Below are positions 11,069-19,372 of a stretch of DNA of 32,204 nucleotides, piece by piece (the stretch's first letter is position 1; each line of letters starts with the position of its first letter). The notes beneath the pieces were generated by a model that saw nothing but the letters and a program-made list of their open reading frames with translations, ran no database searches and was not told the DNA's origin. The position numbers were made by a program, and so were the translations under genes. The stretch is taken from assembly GCA_029265455.1 (NCBI GenBank), contig JAJUJF010000016.1:1-32204 (forward strand). Direction: 5' to 3'. The DNA comes from Paracoccaceae bacterium. GTDB lineage: Bacteria > Pseudomonadota > Alphaproteobacteria > Rhodobacterales > Rhodobacteraceae.

Positions 11069-12372
11069 TGCTGGCGCAGGAGGTGATCCGGCGCAAGCGT
11101 GATGGCGAGACGCTCGCGCCGGAGGAGATCCGCTTCCTGATCGAGGGGCTCATCACCGGCCGGGTGAGCGAGTGCCAGGCCGCGGCCTTCGCGATGGCGA
11201 TCTGCCTGCGCGGCATGGTGCTCTCCGAACGGGTTGCCCTGACCGAGGCAATGCGGGATTCCGGCAACGTGCTGCGCTGGGACCTGCCGGGCCCGGTGGT
11301 CGACAAGCATTCGACCGGCGGCATCGGCGACAATGTCTCGCTGATGCTCGCCCCGGCGCTAGCTGCCTGCGGGGCGTACGTTCCGATGATCGCCGGCCGC
11401 GGCCTCGGCCATACCGGCGGCACGCTCGACAAGCTCGACGCGATCCCCGGCTACGAGAGCCAGCCCGACTCGGAGACGCTGCGCCGCGTCGTCGCGGAGA
11501 CCGGCTGCGCGATCGTCGGGCCCACGGAGGATCTCGCCCCGGCCGACCGGCGGCTCTACGCGATCCGCGACGTCACCGGCACTGTCGAATCGATCGACCT
11601 CATCACCGCCTCGATCCTCGCCAAGAAACTCGCCGCCGGCCTCGATGCCCTCGTGCTCGACGTCAAGACCGGCTCGGGCGCCTTCATGGAGACCCTCGAG
11701 GATGCCCGCAACCTCGCCGATTCCCTCGTCGATGTCGCGAACGCCGTCGGCTGTCCGACGCGCGCATTGATCACCGACATGAACGAGCCGCTGGCGAGTG
11801 CCGCCGGCAATGCCCTCGAGGTGGCGAACGCCGCGCGCTTCCTGCGGGGGGATGCCATCGACAGCCGCCTCTGGGACGTGACCGTCGCCCTCGGCGGCGA
11901 GCTCCTCGCACTGGCCGGGATCGAGGCCGATCCCGCCGCCGGAGCGGAACGGATCGCCGCTGCCTTTGCCTCCGGCGCGGCCGCCGAGCGGTTCGACCGG
12001 ATGGTGGCGGCACTCGGCGGCCCGGTCGGGTTCCTCGACGCCTGGGAGCAGCATCTCACCCGCGCGCCGCTGATGGCGGAGGTGACGGCGACGGAAGCCG
12101 GCTTCGTCACCGCCATCGACGGGCGCGAACTCGGCTACGCGGTGATCGAGCTCGGCGGCGGCCGCCGGCGGTCGGGCGACCGGATCGACCACCGCGTCGG
12201 GCTCGATGCGCTCCTCGGCCTCGGCGCGGCGGTGGAGGCGGGCGACGCGCTCGCTGTCGTCCACGCCGCCGACGAGGCAGGGCTTGCCGCCGCCACCGCA
12301 CGCGTGCGTGCCGCCTACCGGATCGGCGAGGCCGCGCCCGATCCCGGTCCCCTCATTGCCGAGGACGTCTGA
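11068..12372 (+). CDS. deoA: Thymidine phosphorylase
   Basis: Phosphorolyses thymidine (and deoxyuridine) to the base and 2-deoxyribose-1-phosphate, which DeoB then isomerises. It is 434 aa, close to the 440 aa of E. coli DeoA. The phosphate-binding KHSTGGIGDNVSL (residues 80-92) and GRGLGHTGGTLDKLDAIPG (110-128) are intact. ATG 11068 overlaps the deoC stop. The pyrimidine-nucleoside phosphorylase Pdp is a close relative with wider specificity; operon context favours DeoA. A 48-nt gap containing a mini-ORF separates it from deoB. Confidence 0.93.
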   Translation: MLAQEVIRRKRDGETLAPEEIRFLIEGLITGRVSECQAAAFAMAICLRGMVLSERVALTEAMRDSGNVLRWDLPGPVVDKHSTGGIGDNVSLMLAPALAACGAYVPMIAGRGLGHTGGTLDKLDAIPGYESQPDSETLRRVVAETGCAIVGPTEDLAPADRRLYAIRDVTGTVESIDLITASILAKKLAAGLDALVLDVKTGSGAFMETLEDARNLADSLVDVANAVGCPTRALITDMNEPLASAAGNALEVANAARFLRGDAIDSRLWDVTVALGGELLALAGIEADPAAGAERIAAAFASGAAAERFDRMVAALGGPVGFLDAWEQHLTRAPLMAEVTATEAGFVTAIDGRELGYAVIELGGGRRRSGDRIDHRVGLDALLGLGAAVEAGDALAVVHAADEAGLAAATARVRAAYRIGEAAPDPGPLIAEDV

Positions 12373-12416
12373 TGGCCGAGGTCCCGCGCCCCTCCCCTCC
12401 TGACAGGAAAGGATGA
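12372..12416 (+). other. Mini-ORF bridging deoA and deoB (14 codons)
   Basis: The deoA stop overlaps an ATG (TGATG) that opens a 14-codon frame ([14 protein letters not shown]) ending 4 nt before the deoB ATG. The frame covers the AGGAAAGGA RBS of deoB (about 12402-12411). It copies the TGATG junction seen between deoC and deoA, so it may keep ribosomes moving through the gap. No product function is claimed. Confidence 0.25.
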
Positions 12417-12420
12417 GCCG

Positions 12421-13647
12421 ATGGCGCGGGCAATCCTCCTCGTCATGGATTCAGTCGGCTGCGGCGGTGCCCCCGACGCCGCCGATTTCGGTGACGAGGG
12501 CGCAAACACGCTGGGCCATATCGCACTTGCCTGCGCCGAGGGCCGGGCCGAGGAGGGCCGCTCCGGTCCGCTGCGGATCCCGACCCTCGCCCGGCTCGGC
12601 CTCGGTCCTGCGATCCGGCTTGCCTCCGGCCTCGATACCGGGCTTCCCGACACGGCCGGGGGAATGTGGGGCGCGGCCACGGAAATCTCCCGCGGCAAGG
12701 ACACTCCCTCGGGTCACTGGGAACTCGCTGGCGTACCGGTGCCCTGGGAATGGCACCGCTTTCCCCGCACCGTGCCCGCCATTCCGGAGACAATCACCGG
12801 GCCGTTCCTCGCCCGCACCGGCCTCCCCGGGGTCCTTGCCAACCGCCACGCGGCGGGAATGCCGGTAATCCGCGAATACGGCGCCGAACATCTCGCGAGC
12901 GGCAAGCCGATCCTCTACACCTCCGCCGACAGCGTGCTCCAGATCGCCGCCCACGAGGAGGCCTTCGGCCTCGAGCGGCTCTACGAGATCTGCGAGATCG
13001 CGGCCTGGATCGTCCATCCGCTCCGCGTCGGCAGGGTGATCGCAAGGCCCTTCGTCGGCACCTCGCCCGAGACCTTCCGGCGCACCGCGAACCGGCGCGA
13101 TTTCGCGATCCCGCCCCCCGAACCCACGCTCCTCGACCGTGTCATCGCCGCCGGCGGGCGCACCCACGCCGTCGGCAAGATCGCAGACATCTTCGCCGGG
13201 CGCGGCATCTCCACCCACCGCAAGGGGCCCGACGACCTCGCGCTCCTCGATGCGACGATCGACGCCCTGGAGGAGGCCGGGGACGGCGACCTCGTCTTTG
13301 CCAACTTCGTCGATTTCGACACGCTCTGGGGCCATCCGCGCGACGTCGCGGGCTATGCGCGCGCACTCGAGGCCTTCGATGCCCGGCTTCCCGAGCTTCT
13401 CGCCCGGCTCCGCCCCGGCGATCTGGCGATCATCACCGCCGACCACGGCAACGATCCGACCGCGCCGGGCACCGACCATACCCGCGAGCGCGTACCCGTC
13501 CTCGGCACCGGCCCCGGCATCGAACCGGCGGCCCTCGGGCTCATCGGCTTCGCCGACGTGGCCGAGACGCTCGCCGCCCATCTCGGCCTCGCGCCGGGCC
13601 GCCACGGCAGGAGCGCGCTGCCCGTGAATTTCAGGGGAGCATCATGA
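12421..13647 (+). CDS. deoB: Phosphopentomutase
   Basis: Mn-dependent enzyme of the alkaline-phosphatase superfamily that moves phosphate between C1 and C5 of (deoxy)ribose, connecting DeoA to DeoC. It is 408 aa, as usual. The N-terminal metal site is [20 protein letters not shown] with Asp10. The C-terminal site is ADHGNDPT (Asp341, His342) followed by GTDHTRE (His353). ATG 12421 is preceded by AGGAAAGGA. The stop overlaps the upp start (ATGA). Confidence 0.95.
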   Translation: MARAILLVMDSVGCGGAPDAADFGDEGANTLGHIALACAEGRAEEGRSGPLRIPTLARLGLGPAIRLASGLDTGLPDTAGGMWGAATEISRGKDTPSGHWELAGVPVPWEWHRFPRTVPAIPETITGPFLARTGLPGVLANRHAAGMPVIREYGAEHLASGKPILYTSADSVLQIAAHEEAFGLERLYEICEIAAWIVHPLRVGRVIARPFVGTSPETFRRTANRRDFAIPPPEPTLLDRVIAAGGRTHAVGKIADIFAGRGISTHRKGPDDLALLDATIDALEEAGDGDLVFANFVDFDTLWGHPRDVAGYARALEAFDARLPELLARLRPGDLAIITADHGNDPTAPGTDHTRERVPVLGTGPGIEPAALGLIGFADVAETLAAHLGLAPGRHGRSALPVNFRGAS

Positions 13648-14276
13648 ACGAACGCGTCACTCTCGTCCGTCACCCGCTGATCCAGCACAAGCTCACGCTG
13701 ATGCGCGAGCGCAGCACCTCGACCGCCGGCTTCCGCCGCCTCCTGCGCGAGATCAGCCTGCTGCTTGCCTACGAGGTGACGCGCGACCTGCCGCTGACGA
13801 CCACCACGATCGAGACGCCACTTGCCGAGATGGAGGCGCCGGTGCTGCAGGGCAAGAAGCTTGCCCTGATCTCGATCCTGCGCGCCGGCAACGGCCTTCT
13901 CGACGGCGTGCTCGAACTCATCCCCTCGGCGCGGGTGGGTTTCATCGGCCTCTACCGCGACGAGAAGACCCTGAACGCGGTGCAGTATTACTACAAGGTG
14001 CCGGACGACCTCGACGAACGCCCGGTGATCGTCGTCGACCCGATGCTCGCCACCGGCAATTCAGCGGTGGCCGCGATCGACCTCCTGAAGCGCGACGGCG
14101 CGACCGACATCCGCTTCCTCTGTCTCCTTGCCGCCCCCGAGGGCGTCGCGCGGATGACCGAGGCGCATCCGGATGTCCGCATCATCACCGCCGCCCTCGA
14201 CGAGCGTCTGAACGAGAGGGGCTACATCATGCCCGGCCTCGGCGATGCCGGCGACCGGATGTTCGGGACCAAGTAG
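13644..14276 (+). CDS. upp: Uracil phosphoribosyltransferase
   Basis: Makes UMP from uracil and PRPP, capturing the base freed by the preceding salvage enzymes. It is 210 aa. The PRPP loop [12 protein letters not shown] lies at residues 130-141. The family start [18 protein letters not shown] and the C-terminal uracil-binding [17 protein letters not shown] are both present. It is the last gene of the deo block and is translationally coupled to deoB. It ends 53 nt before a convergent gene, with GC-rich hairpins between. Confidence 0.96.
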   Translation: MNERVTLVRHPLIQHKLTLMRERSTSTAGFRRLLREISLLLAYEVTRDLPLTTTTIETPLAEMEAPVLQGKKLALISILRAGNGLLDGVLELIPSARVGFIGLYRDEKTLNAVQYYYKVPDDLDERPVIVVDPMLATGNSAVAAIDLLKRDGATDIRFLCLLAAPEGVARMTEAHPDVRIITAALDERLNERGYIMPGLGDAGDRMFGTK

Positions 14277-14282
14277 CGGAAG

Positions 14283-14312
14283 CGGCGGAGCCATGCCCCG
14301 CCGCCCGGGCGG
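14283..14312. terminator. GC-rich hairpins between convergent upp and the 60-aa gene
   Basis: CGGCGG (14283-14288) can pair with CCGCCG (14298-14303). A perfect 12-bp palindrome CCGCCCGGGCGG covers 14301-14312. They lie between two converging stop codons but have no T-tract on either strand. Confidence 0.35.
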
Positions 14313-14329
14313 CCCGCAGGCCTTGCTCC

Positions 14330-14512
14330 TCAGCTCTGGTTGGCGCCGCGCAGGATGCGGATGCGCTGGCGGATGTGGCGCCAGCTTTCCGCCTCCGCCT
14401 CCGCGCCGCGGCTGGCGCATTCCCGCGCCTTCTGCGCGGCCTCGAATTCGGCGCGGTCGCCGCGCGCGCGATAGAGCCGCTGGGCGACGTCGTCGATCCG
14501 GGTAGCGTCCAT
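14330..14512 (-). CDS. Hypothetical 60-aa helical protein
   Basis: A small charged protein (MDATRIDDVAQRLYRARGDR... ending IRILRGANQS), alanine- and arginine-rich, predicted largely helical, with no signal peptide or membrane segment. The ATG at 14512 is chosen because a GGAGGAGG stretch lies a few bases upstream on the minus strand. The frame is open further upstream but that part runs over tenA. It lies just downstream of tenA and may share its transcript. I do not recognise the family; the RBS and sensible composition support a real gene. Confidence 0.65.
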   Translation of the reverse strand: MDATRIDDVAQRLYRARGDRAEFEAAQKARECASRGAEAEAESWRHIRQRIRILRGANQS

Positions 14513-14594
14513 CGATGCCTCCTCCGGCTGCCAGGGGTCAGCCCACGATAGCGCGCCGGCCGCCGATTGGGAGTCCCCTGCGCGAGGGCTGCCG

Positions 14595-15308
14595 TCAGTG
14601 GCCGCGCAGCCCCATGTCCCAGAACCCGATCTCGAGCCGGGTGGCGGCGGCGAAACGGGCGGCGAGCGTCGCGTTCCGGGGCAGATCCGCCCACCCCTCC
14701 CCGAGCCGCCGCACCAGCGCACCATCGATCAGCGCGCCGACATCGCGGCACAGCGTCTGGAATTCCTCGCCGGAATAGGTGTCGATCCAGTCGCGATAGG
14801 GCCCGCCCGCGCCGCGCAGCCTCAGCCCGATCTCGCCATAGCCGAGGACGCAGGGGGCAAGCGCCGCCATCAGGTCGAGGAGATCGCCCGAATACCCCGC
14901 CTCCAGCACATAGCGCGTGTAGGCGAGATTCTCCGGCGCCTCGACCGTCGCCTCGAGCGCCTGTTCGTCGATCCCCACCTCGGCGCAGTTGCGGATATGG
15001 AGCGGCATCTCGACATGGACGAGGGCATGCACGGTTTCCGAGGCAGCGCGCATCTCCGCCAGCGTCTCCGCCTTCGCCGCGGCAAGCGCCCAGGCGCGCG
15101 AGAAATGGATCAGGAAGACGTAATCCTGCCGCAGATAATGGAGGAAGGATTCCCGCGGCAGGCTGCCGTCCCCGAGGGCTTCCACGAAGGCATGGCGGGT
15201 ATAGGCCTCCCAGTGCGGGGCGGCCGCCTCGCGCCAGAGCGCGAAGGCGCGGCCGTAATCAGGGGCGACAGGCGGGGCGGGGCGGGTGATGGTGCCGGGA
15301 GTGGTCAT
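14595..15308 (-). CDS. tenA: TenA family aminopyrimidine aminohydrolase (thiaminase II)
   Basis: Hydrolyses aminomethylpyrimidine breakdown products of thiamine so the pyrimidine can be reused. It is 237 aa from ATG 15308, which has GGAGGAAA about 8 nt upstream; a GTG at 15326 would lie before that RBS and is rejected. The catalytic Cys153 sits in APCVLGYGEIG. The family motifs YLRQDYVFLIHFSRAWALA and the C-terminal IGFWDMGL are present. A TPP riboswitch lies directly upstream and a candidate RBS-masking stem lies between, so expression should fall when thiamine pyrophosphate is plentiful. No other thiamine gene is adjacent. Confidence 0.92.
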   Translation of the reverse strand: MTTPGTITRPAPPVAPDYGRAFALWREAAAPHWEAYTRHAFVEALGDGSLPRESFLHYLRQDYVFLIHFSRAWALAAAKAETLAEMRAASETVHALVHVEMPLHIRNCAEVGIDEQALEATVEAPENLAYTRYVLEAGYSGDLLDLMAALAPCVLGYGEIGLRLRGAGGPYRDWIDTYSGEEFQTLCRDVGALIDGALVRRLGEGWADLPRNATLAARFAAATRLEIGFWDMGLRGH

Positions 15309-15364
15309 GGTGTCGCTTTCCTCCACAAGGGGCCGCAGGCGGAGGAGTGGCGCACGATTGCTGC

Positions 15365-15441
15365 CGTTCCCTCCGCCGGTGCGAGCCGGATCAGGTTCGA
15401 TGGGTTGGCGCGCGGCCTCTCAGCCCTTCCGGGCACCCCAA
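15365..15441 (-). promoter_or_regulatory. TPP riboswitch (THI element) controlling tenA
   Basis: Read on the minus strand this contains the hallmark blocks in order: GGGGTGCCC, GGCTGAGA, an ACCC, GAACCTGATCCGG and CACCGGCGGAGGGAA. These match the conserved thiamine-pyrophosphate aptamer core. It ends about 57 nt before the tenA ATG. Between them, TCCTCC on the minus strand (15341-15346) is perfectly complementary to the tenA GGAGGA RBS (15319-15324). Ligand binding may therefore expose that anti-RBS and block translation; the mechanism is inferred, the aptamer is clear. Confidence 0.93.
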
Positions 15442-15529
15442 CGGCTGAAGGAACCATAGCGGCGAAAGCGGGGCGGGCGCAACCGCGGCGCCTCCGGATC
15501 ACTGCCGGAAGGGATTGCTGCAGGACGGA

Positions 15530-15545
15530 GGCCCCTTGCGGGGCC
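15530..15545 (-). terminator. Hairpin just after efp
   Basis: GGCCCC (15530-15535) and GGGGCC (15540-15545) form a perfect 6-bp stem with a 4-nt loop, 3 nt beyond the efp stop on the minus strand. No T-tract follows, so efficiency is uncertain. Confidence 0.5.
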
Positions 15546-15548
15546 GGA

Positions 15549-16112
15549 TCAGGCCCTTTCGACGTATTCCAGCGTCGAGGTCGAGACCACCACTGCCTCC
15601 CCCTCGCCGATGAAGGGCGGCACCGTGATGCGCACGCCGTTGTCGAGGATGGCCGGCTTGTAGCTGTTGGCGGCGGTCTGGCCCTTCACCACCGGCTCGG
15701 TCTCGACCACGGTGCAGGTCACCTTCTCCGGCAGTTCGACCGACAGCGGCTCGCTCTCGTAATATTCCACCGTCGCCGTCATCCCGTCCTGCAGGAACGG
15801 ACGGCGGTCGCCGAGGATGTCGGCCGGGATCTCGACCTGTTCGAAGGTCTCGGTGTCCATGAAGACAAGCATGCCGTCCTGCTCGTAGAGGAACTGCTGG
15901 TCCTTCTGGTCGAGGCGCACCCGCTCGACCTTGTCGGCGGAGCGGAAACGCTCGTTGAGCTTGCGGCCGTCGCGGACGTTCTTGAGCTCGACCTGGGCGA
16001 AGGCGCCGCCCTTGCCGGGCTTCACATGCGCGGTCTTGACCACGATCCAGAGACCGTTTTCGTGTTCGATGACATTGCCCGGACGGAGCTCGTTTCCGTT
16101 GATCTTGGCCAT
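15549..16112 (-). CDS. efp: Elongation factor P
   Basis: Ribosome-binding factor that relieves stalling at polyproline stretches. Three beta-barrel domains are recognisable: the N-terminal KOW-like domain with [10 protein letters not shown], a middle OB domain, and a C-terminal domain ending [24 protein letters not shown] chose ATG 16112 (MAKINGNE). It matches the family N-terminus and puts Lys at position 34, the residue lysylated by EpmA in bacteria with that system, rather than the Arg rhamnosylated by EarP. An in-frame ATG at 16121 is possible; neither has a clear RBS. The product is 187 aa. Confidence 0.95.
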   Translation of the reverse strand: MAKINGNELRPGNVIEHENGLWIVVKTAHVKPGKGGAFAQVELKNVRDGRKLNERFRSADKVERVRLDQKDQQFLYEQDGMLVFMDTETFEQVEIPADILGDRRPFLQDGMTATVEYYESEPLSVELPEKVTCTVVETEPVVKGQTAANSYKPAILDNGVRITVPPFIGEGEAVVVSTSTLEYVERA

Positions 16113-16145
16113 GATGCGCATCCGATCGTGTGAGGGTTTGACCGG

Positions 16146-16174
16146 GCTATAGGCCCTGGCCCGCCTTCACGCAA
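16146..16174 (-). promoter_or_regulatory. Predicted sigma-70 promoter for efp
   Basis: On the minus strand TTGCGT (16174-16169) and TATAGC (16151-16146) are 17 nt apart. Transcription would start near 16139, about 27 nt before the efp ATG. The -35 is weak (3/6) and the -10 moderate (4/6). Confidence 0.4.
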
Positions 16175-16188
16175 GCGAACGGCCGGAC

Positions 16189-16213
16189 GGAACGAAGCGC
16201 GGGCAGCGCCGTT
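16189..16213 (+). promoter_or_regulatory. EcfG-type general-stress promoter before the patatin gene
   Basis: GGAAC (16189-16193), 16 nt, then CGTT (16210-16213): a perfect match to the alphaproteobacterial sigma-EcfG consensus GGAAC-N16/17-CGTT. It points into the patatin-like gene whose ATG is at 16222. Transcription would begin about at the start codon, giving a leaderless or nearly leaderless mRNA. Confidence 0.6.
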
Positions 16214-16221
16214 TCCCGCTC

Positions 16222-17277
16222 ATGCGACACGAGCAGTCCGGGCCCCTTCCCTTCCGCGATGGCCTCACCGCGCTCGTGCTCGGCGGCGGCAATGCCCTTG
16301 GTGCCTATCATCTCGGCGTCTGTGAACAGCTCCGGGGCGCAGGAATCGAACCGGACTGGTATCTCGGCACCTCGATCGGCGCGGTCACCGCCGCCATCCT
16401 CGTCGGCAACCCGCCGGAGACGCGGCTCGAGCGCCTGCGGGTCTTCTGGGAAGAGGCGATCCAGACCGCGCCGGACATCTCGGCCTTCGGCGGGGAATTC
16501 CGCGCCCGGCTCAACAACGACCTCGCACTCGCCGCCCTCCTCTTCGGCCGTCCCGGCCAGTTCCGGGCCCGCTATCCCGGTATCTGGTCGCTGCTGCCGG
16601 GAATGCCGCCCGACCGCGCGATCCGCGACCATGCGCCGCTCCAACGCACGATCGAGCTGCTCGTCGATTTCTCCCGGCTCAACGATGCGGCCGAGCGCGT
16701 CTCGATCGTCGCCCTCGACATGGAGACCGGCGAGGAGATCTGGTTCGACAACCGGCAGGGCGGGATCCTGCCCGAGCACCTGCTGGCGGCAACGGCGCTC
16801 GCACCGCTGTTTCCGCCGGTGGAGATCGACGGGCGCCTTCTCTGCGACGCGGGCTTCGCCAACAATCTGCCCGTCGACAGGGTCTTCGCCGTGCCGCCGG
16901 AACGCGACCTCCTCTGCATCGCCGTCGATCTCTTTCATCTCGGTCACGGCAGGCCGGCGACGCTCGACGAGACGATCGCCCGTGTCCAGGATCTCGCCTT
17001 CGCAAGCCAGACCCGCCGTGCGATTGCCGGCCTCCTGCGCGAACGCGATCTCGCCCGCCGCCTCGATCCGCAGGCTCCGTCGGCGGTGCTTGCCCATCTC
17101 GCGCTGCAGCCGGCGGGTCATCAGCGCACGCTGAAGCCGCTCGACTATTCACGCTCCTCGATCGGGGAGCGGATCGCGGAGGGGCGCGCCGATGCCGAGG
17201 CGATGCTCGCCCGCCTGCGGAATGCGCCGCGCGATCAGCCGCTTGCCTATCTTGCACCACCGGCTGCTGTCGCCTGA
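16222..17277 (+). CDS. Patatin-like phospholipase family protein
   Basis: Predicted serine acyl-hydrolase acting on phospholipids or other acyl esters. The patatin fold is complete near the N-terminus: oxyanion loop VLGGGNALGAYHLG (19-32), nucleophile Ser51 in GTSIGA, and catalytic Asp209 in CDAGFANNLPVD, where DAG replaces the common DG[GA]. No signal peptide is visible, so it is probably cytoplasmic. It is 351 aa with a helical C-terminal extension. No RBS is seen before ATG 16222, consistent with the leaderless start suggested by the EcfG-type promoter. The neighbouring Mn catalase carries a related promoter motif, so both may be stress genes. Confidence 0.88.
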   Translation: MRHEQSGPLPFRDGLTALVLGGGNALGAYHLGVCEQLRGAGIEPDWYLGTSIGAVTAAILVGNPPETRLERLRVFWEEAIQTAPDISAFGGEFRARLNNDLALAALLFGRPGQFRARYPGIWSLLPGMPPDRAIRDHAPLQRTIELLVDFSRLNDAAERVSIVALDMETGEEIWFDNRQGGILPEHLLAATALAPLFPPVEIDGRLLCDAGFANNLPVDRVFAVPPERDLLCIAVDLFHLGHGRPATLDETIARVQDLAFASQTRRAIAGLLRERDLARRLDPQAPSAVLAHLALQPAGHQRTLKPLDYSRSSIGERIAEGRADAEAMLARLRNAPRDQPLAYLAPPAAVA

Positions 17278-17344
17278 CGTCGCCGACCCTCGCGAGCGCG
17301 GTTTCGTCTGCCGGGCGGCTGCCGCCTTCAGGAGCATTTCCCGT

Positions 17345-17369
17345 GGAACCTATGCGGCCACGATTCATT
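17345..17369 (+). promoter_or_regulatory. Near-consensus EcfG-type promoter before Mn catalase
   Basis: GGAAC (17345-17349), 16 nt, then CATT (17366-17369), one mismatch from CGTT. Predicted transcription start near 17376 leaves about 17 nt of leader containing AGGGAGA just before ATG 17393, an ideal geometry. Mn catalases are known general-stress genes in several alphaproteobacteria, which supports the call. Confidence 0.5.
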
Positions 17370-17392
17370 GGCCGGGACCAGTCAGGGAGAGA

Positions 17393-18313
17393 ATGCCCAT
17401 GTTCATGCGCATCGACAAGCTTCAGGCAGAACTGCCCCAGCCGAAGCAGGCCAATCCGAATGCCGCGGCAGCCCTGCAGGAACTGCTCGGCGGCAAGTAC
17501 GGCGAGATGTCGACACTCGGCAACTACATGTTCCAGAGCTTCAACTTCCGCAACAAGACCAAGCTGCGGCCGTTCTATGATCTGGTGTCATGCATCTTCG
17601 CCGAGGAACTCGGGCACGTGGAGCTGGTGAGCAACGGCGTCGCCATGCTGAACAACGGCCCGGGCGACGAGACCCCCGACGTCGACGTATCGAAGGCGCC
17701 CTTCGAGGAAATGAAGGACGTCCGTCTCGCCGGAAGCTTCTTCAGCAACGGGGGCGGCGCGATGCCGGTCAACTCCAACGCCATGTCGTGGAATGCCGAC
17801 ATGGTGACGACGACCGGCAACCTGATCTTCGACCTGCTGCACAACTTCCATCTCGAATGCGGGGCGCGGCTGCACAAGCTGCGGGTCTACGAGAGCCTGA
17901 CCGAGCCGACCGGACGCGAGGTCTGCGGCTACCTGCTGGTGCGCGGCTCGGTCCATGCACATGCCTATGCGCTGGCGCTGAAGAAGCTGACCGGCGTCGC
18001 CATCGAGCAGATGCTGCCCACCCCGAACATCCCGCTCGACCGCATCCCGGAATGCCAGAAGTACCTCGAGTCGGGCAGCCATCGCCGCCTCTATCGCTTC
18101 GGTTCACCCGACTACGGCGCGGCCGCGGGGATCTGGTCGAACGACGAGGTGGCTCTCCCCAGCGATCCGCCCGGCAATCTCGAGGTCGTCGACGGCCCGC
18201 CCGACGGTGGCGCCATGCCCGAGCTCGTCGGCAATTACGGGGCGTTTGCTCCGGACTACGCGCCGGAGGAGATGTTCGAGATCGCGGAGCGCCTCTACAC
18301 CAAGAGCCGCTGA
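17393..18313 (+). CDS. Manganese catalase
   Basis: Di-manganese, heme-free enzyme dismutating hydrogen peroxide. All five expected metal ligands can be placed: Glu38 (GEMST), Glu72 and His75 (EELGHVE), Glu155 (LECGARLH) and His188 (GSVHAHAY). YMFQSFNFRNKTKLRPFYDL is a family signature. I chose ATG 17393 for the AGGGAGA a few bases before it; ATG 17399 and 17405 are in frame. The product is 306 aa with an acidic, proline-containing C-terminal tail typical of the family. A stress-type promoter motif lies directly upstream, and a hairpin follows the stop codon. Confidence 0.95.
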   Translation: MPMFMRIDKLQAELPQPKQANPNAAAALQELLGGKYGEMSTLGNYMFQSFNFRNKTKLRPFYDLVSCIFAEELGHVELVSNGVAMLNNGPGDETPDVDVSKAPFEEMKDVRLAGSFFSNGGGAMPVNSNAMSWNADMVTTTGNLIFDLLHNFHLECGARLHKLRVYESLTEPTGREVCGYLLVRGSVHAHAYALALKKLTGVAIEQMLPTPNIPLDRIPECQKYLESGSHRRLYRFGSPDYGAAAGIWSNDEVALPSDPPGNLEVVDGPPDGGAMPELVGNYGAFAPDYAPEEMFEIAERLYTKSR

Positions 18314-18330
18314 CGCTGAACGCGGCGGCA

Positions 18331-18359
18331 GGGGAGGCGTGTGTCGACACCCGCCCCCC
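18331..18359. terminator. Bidirectional hairpin between Mn catalase and the convergent reductase gene
   Basis: GGCG-T-GTGTCGACAC-C-CGCC (18336-18355) forms a stem around the perfect palindrome GTGTCGACAC, extended by GGGG/CCCC flanks. It lies between converging stop codons. No T-tract is present. Confidence 0.45.
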
Positions 18360-18385
18360 TTCCCGATTCACCGCAAGCGCCTCCC

Positions 18386-19372
18386 TCAGGCCGCCTTCAG
18401 CCGCTCGCGCCCATGCGGCGCGCTCCAGTCGAGTTCGGGGCCGATCGGCACGATCCGGTGGGGGTTAATGTCCGGATGGCTCCGGTGGTAATGCTCGACG
18501 ATGTGATCGAACCGCACCGTCTCCGCCACGCCCGGCATCTGGTACAGGTCGCGCGCATAGGCCCAGAGGTTCGGGTAGTCGATCAGCCGCCGCCGGTTGC
18601 ACTTGAAGTGCCCGTGATAGACCGGATCGAACCGGAACAGCGTGGTGACGAGCCGCCAGTCCGCCTCCGTCAGCCGGTCACCAAGCAGATAGCGCCGCGT
18701 GGCGAGCCTTTCCTCCAGCCAGTCGAGCGTCTCGAAGACCTGGCGCACCGCCTCGTCATAGGCGCGCTGGCTGGTCGCGAATCCCGCGCGGTAGACGCCG
18801 TTGTTGACCGTGTCGTAGATACGGCCGTTCAGCTCCTCGATTTCCGCGCGCAGCGGCTTCGGCCAGTAGTCGTTCCGGTTCCCGGTGATGCCGTCGAAGG
18901 CCGAGTTGAACATGCGGATGATCTCCGCCGACTCGTTCGAGACGATCGTCCGCCGTTCCCTGTCCCAGAGCACCGGCACCGTCACCCGCGCCGTCGCCCG
19001 GGGGTCGGCCTCGGTATAGATGTCGCGCAGGAACCGCTTGCCGAGCACCCTGTCCCCGGTCGCGCCGTCGAAACCCGTGTCGAAGGTCCAGCCGTCATCG
19101 CCCATGAAGGGATGGACGACATCGACGCTCACATGTTCCTCGAGCCCCTTCAGCGCCCGGAAGATCAGCGTCCTGTGCGCCCAGGGGCATGCGTAGGAGA
19201 CATAGAGGTGATAGCGCCCGCTCGCCGCCGGAAAGCCGCCCTCGCCCGAGGGGCCGGGGCTTCCGTCCGCGGTGATCCAGTTGCGGAAGGTGGTAGGCGG
19301 CCGCTCGAAGGCGCCGGTTTCGCTGGTGTCGAAACCGCTGACCTTCCAGACGCCGTCGATGAGCTTGCCCAT
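18386..19372 (-). CDS. Glutathionyl-hydroquinone reductase (Xi-class GST)
   Basis: Cytosolic enzyme of the YqjG/EcfG-hydrolase-unrelated Xi-class glutathione transferases, which reduce glutathionyl-hydroquinones formed when quinones react with glutathione. The N-terminal thioredoxin-like domain contains the catalytic Cys62 in SYACPWAHR, followed by VPVLWD and NESAEIIRMFN for glutathione binding. The C-terminal helical domain is complete and ends with the family motif NPHRIVPIGP. It is 328 aa. ATG 19372 has AGGAG about 7 nt upstream on the minus strand. It is divergent from a small hypothetical gene, with a 198-nt gap between. Confidence 0.93.
   Translation of the reverse strand: MGKLIDGVWKVSGFDTSETGAFERPPTTFRNWITADGSPGPSGEGGFPAASGRYHLYVSYACPWAHRTLIFRALKGLEEHVSVDVVHPFMGDDGWTFDTGFDGATGDRVLGKRFLRDIYTEADPRATARVTVPVLWDRERRTIVSNESAEIIRMFNSAFDGITGNRNDYWPKPLRAEIEELNGRIYDTVNNGVYRAGFATSQRAYDEAVRQVFETLDWLEERLATRRYLLGDRLTEADWRLVTTLFRFDPVYHGHFKCNRRRLIDYPNLWAYARDLYQMPGVAETVRFDHIVEHYHRSHPDINPHRIVPIGPELDWSAPHGRERLKAA

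Noticed and set aside
16340..16360. tRNA-like GAATCGAACC stretch
   Set aside because: It lies inside the patatin gene, with no cloverleaf pairing around it.
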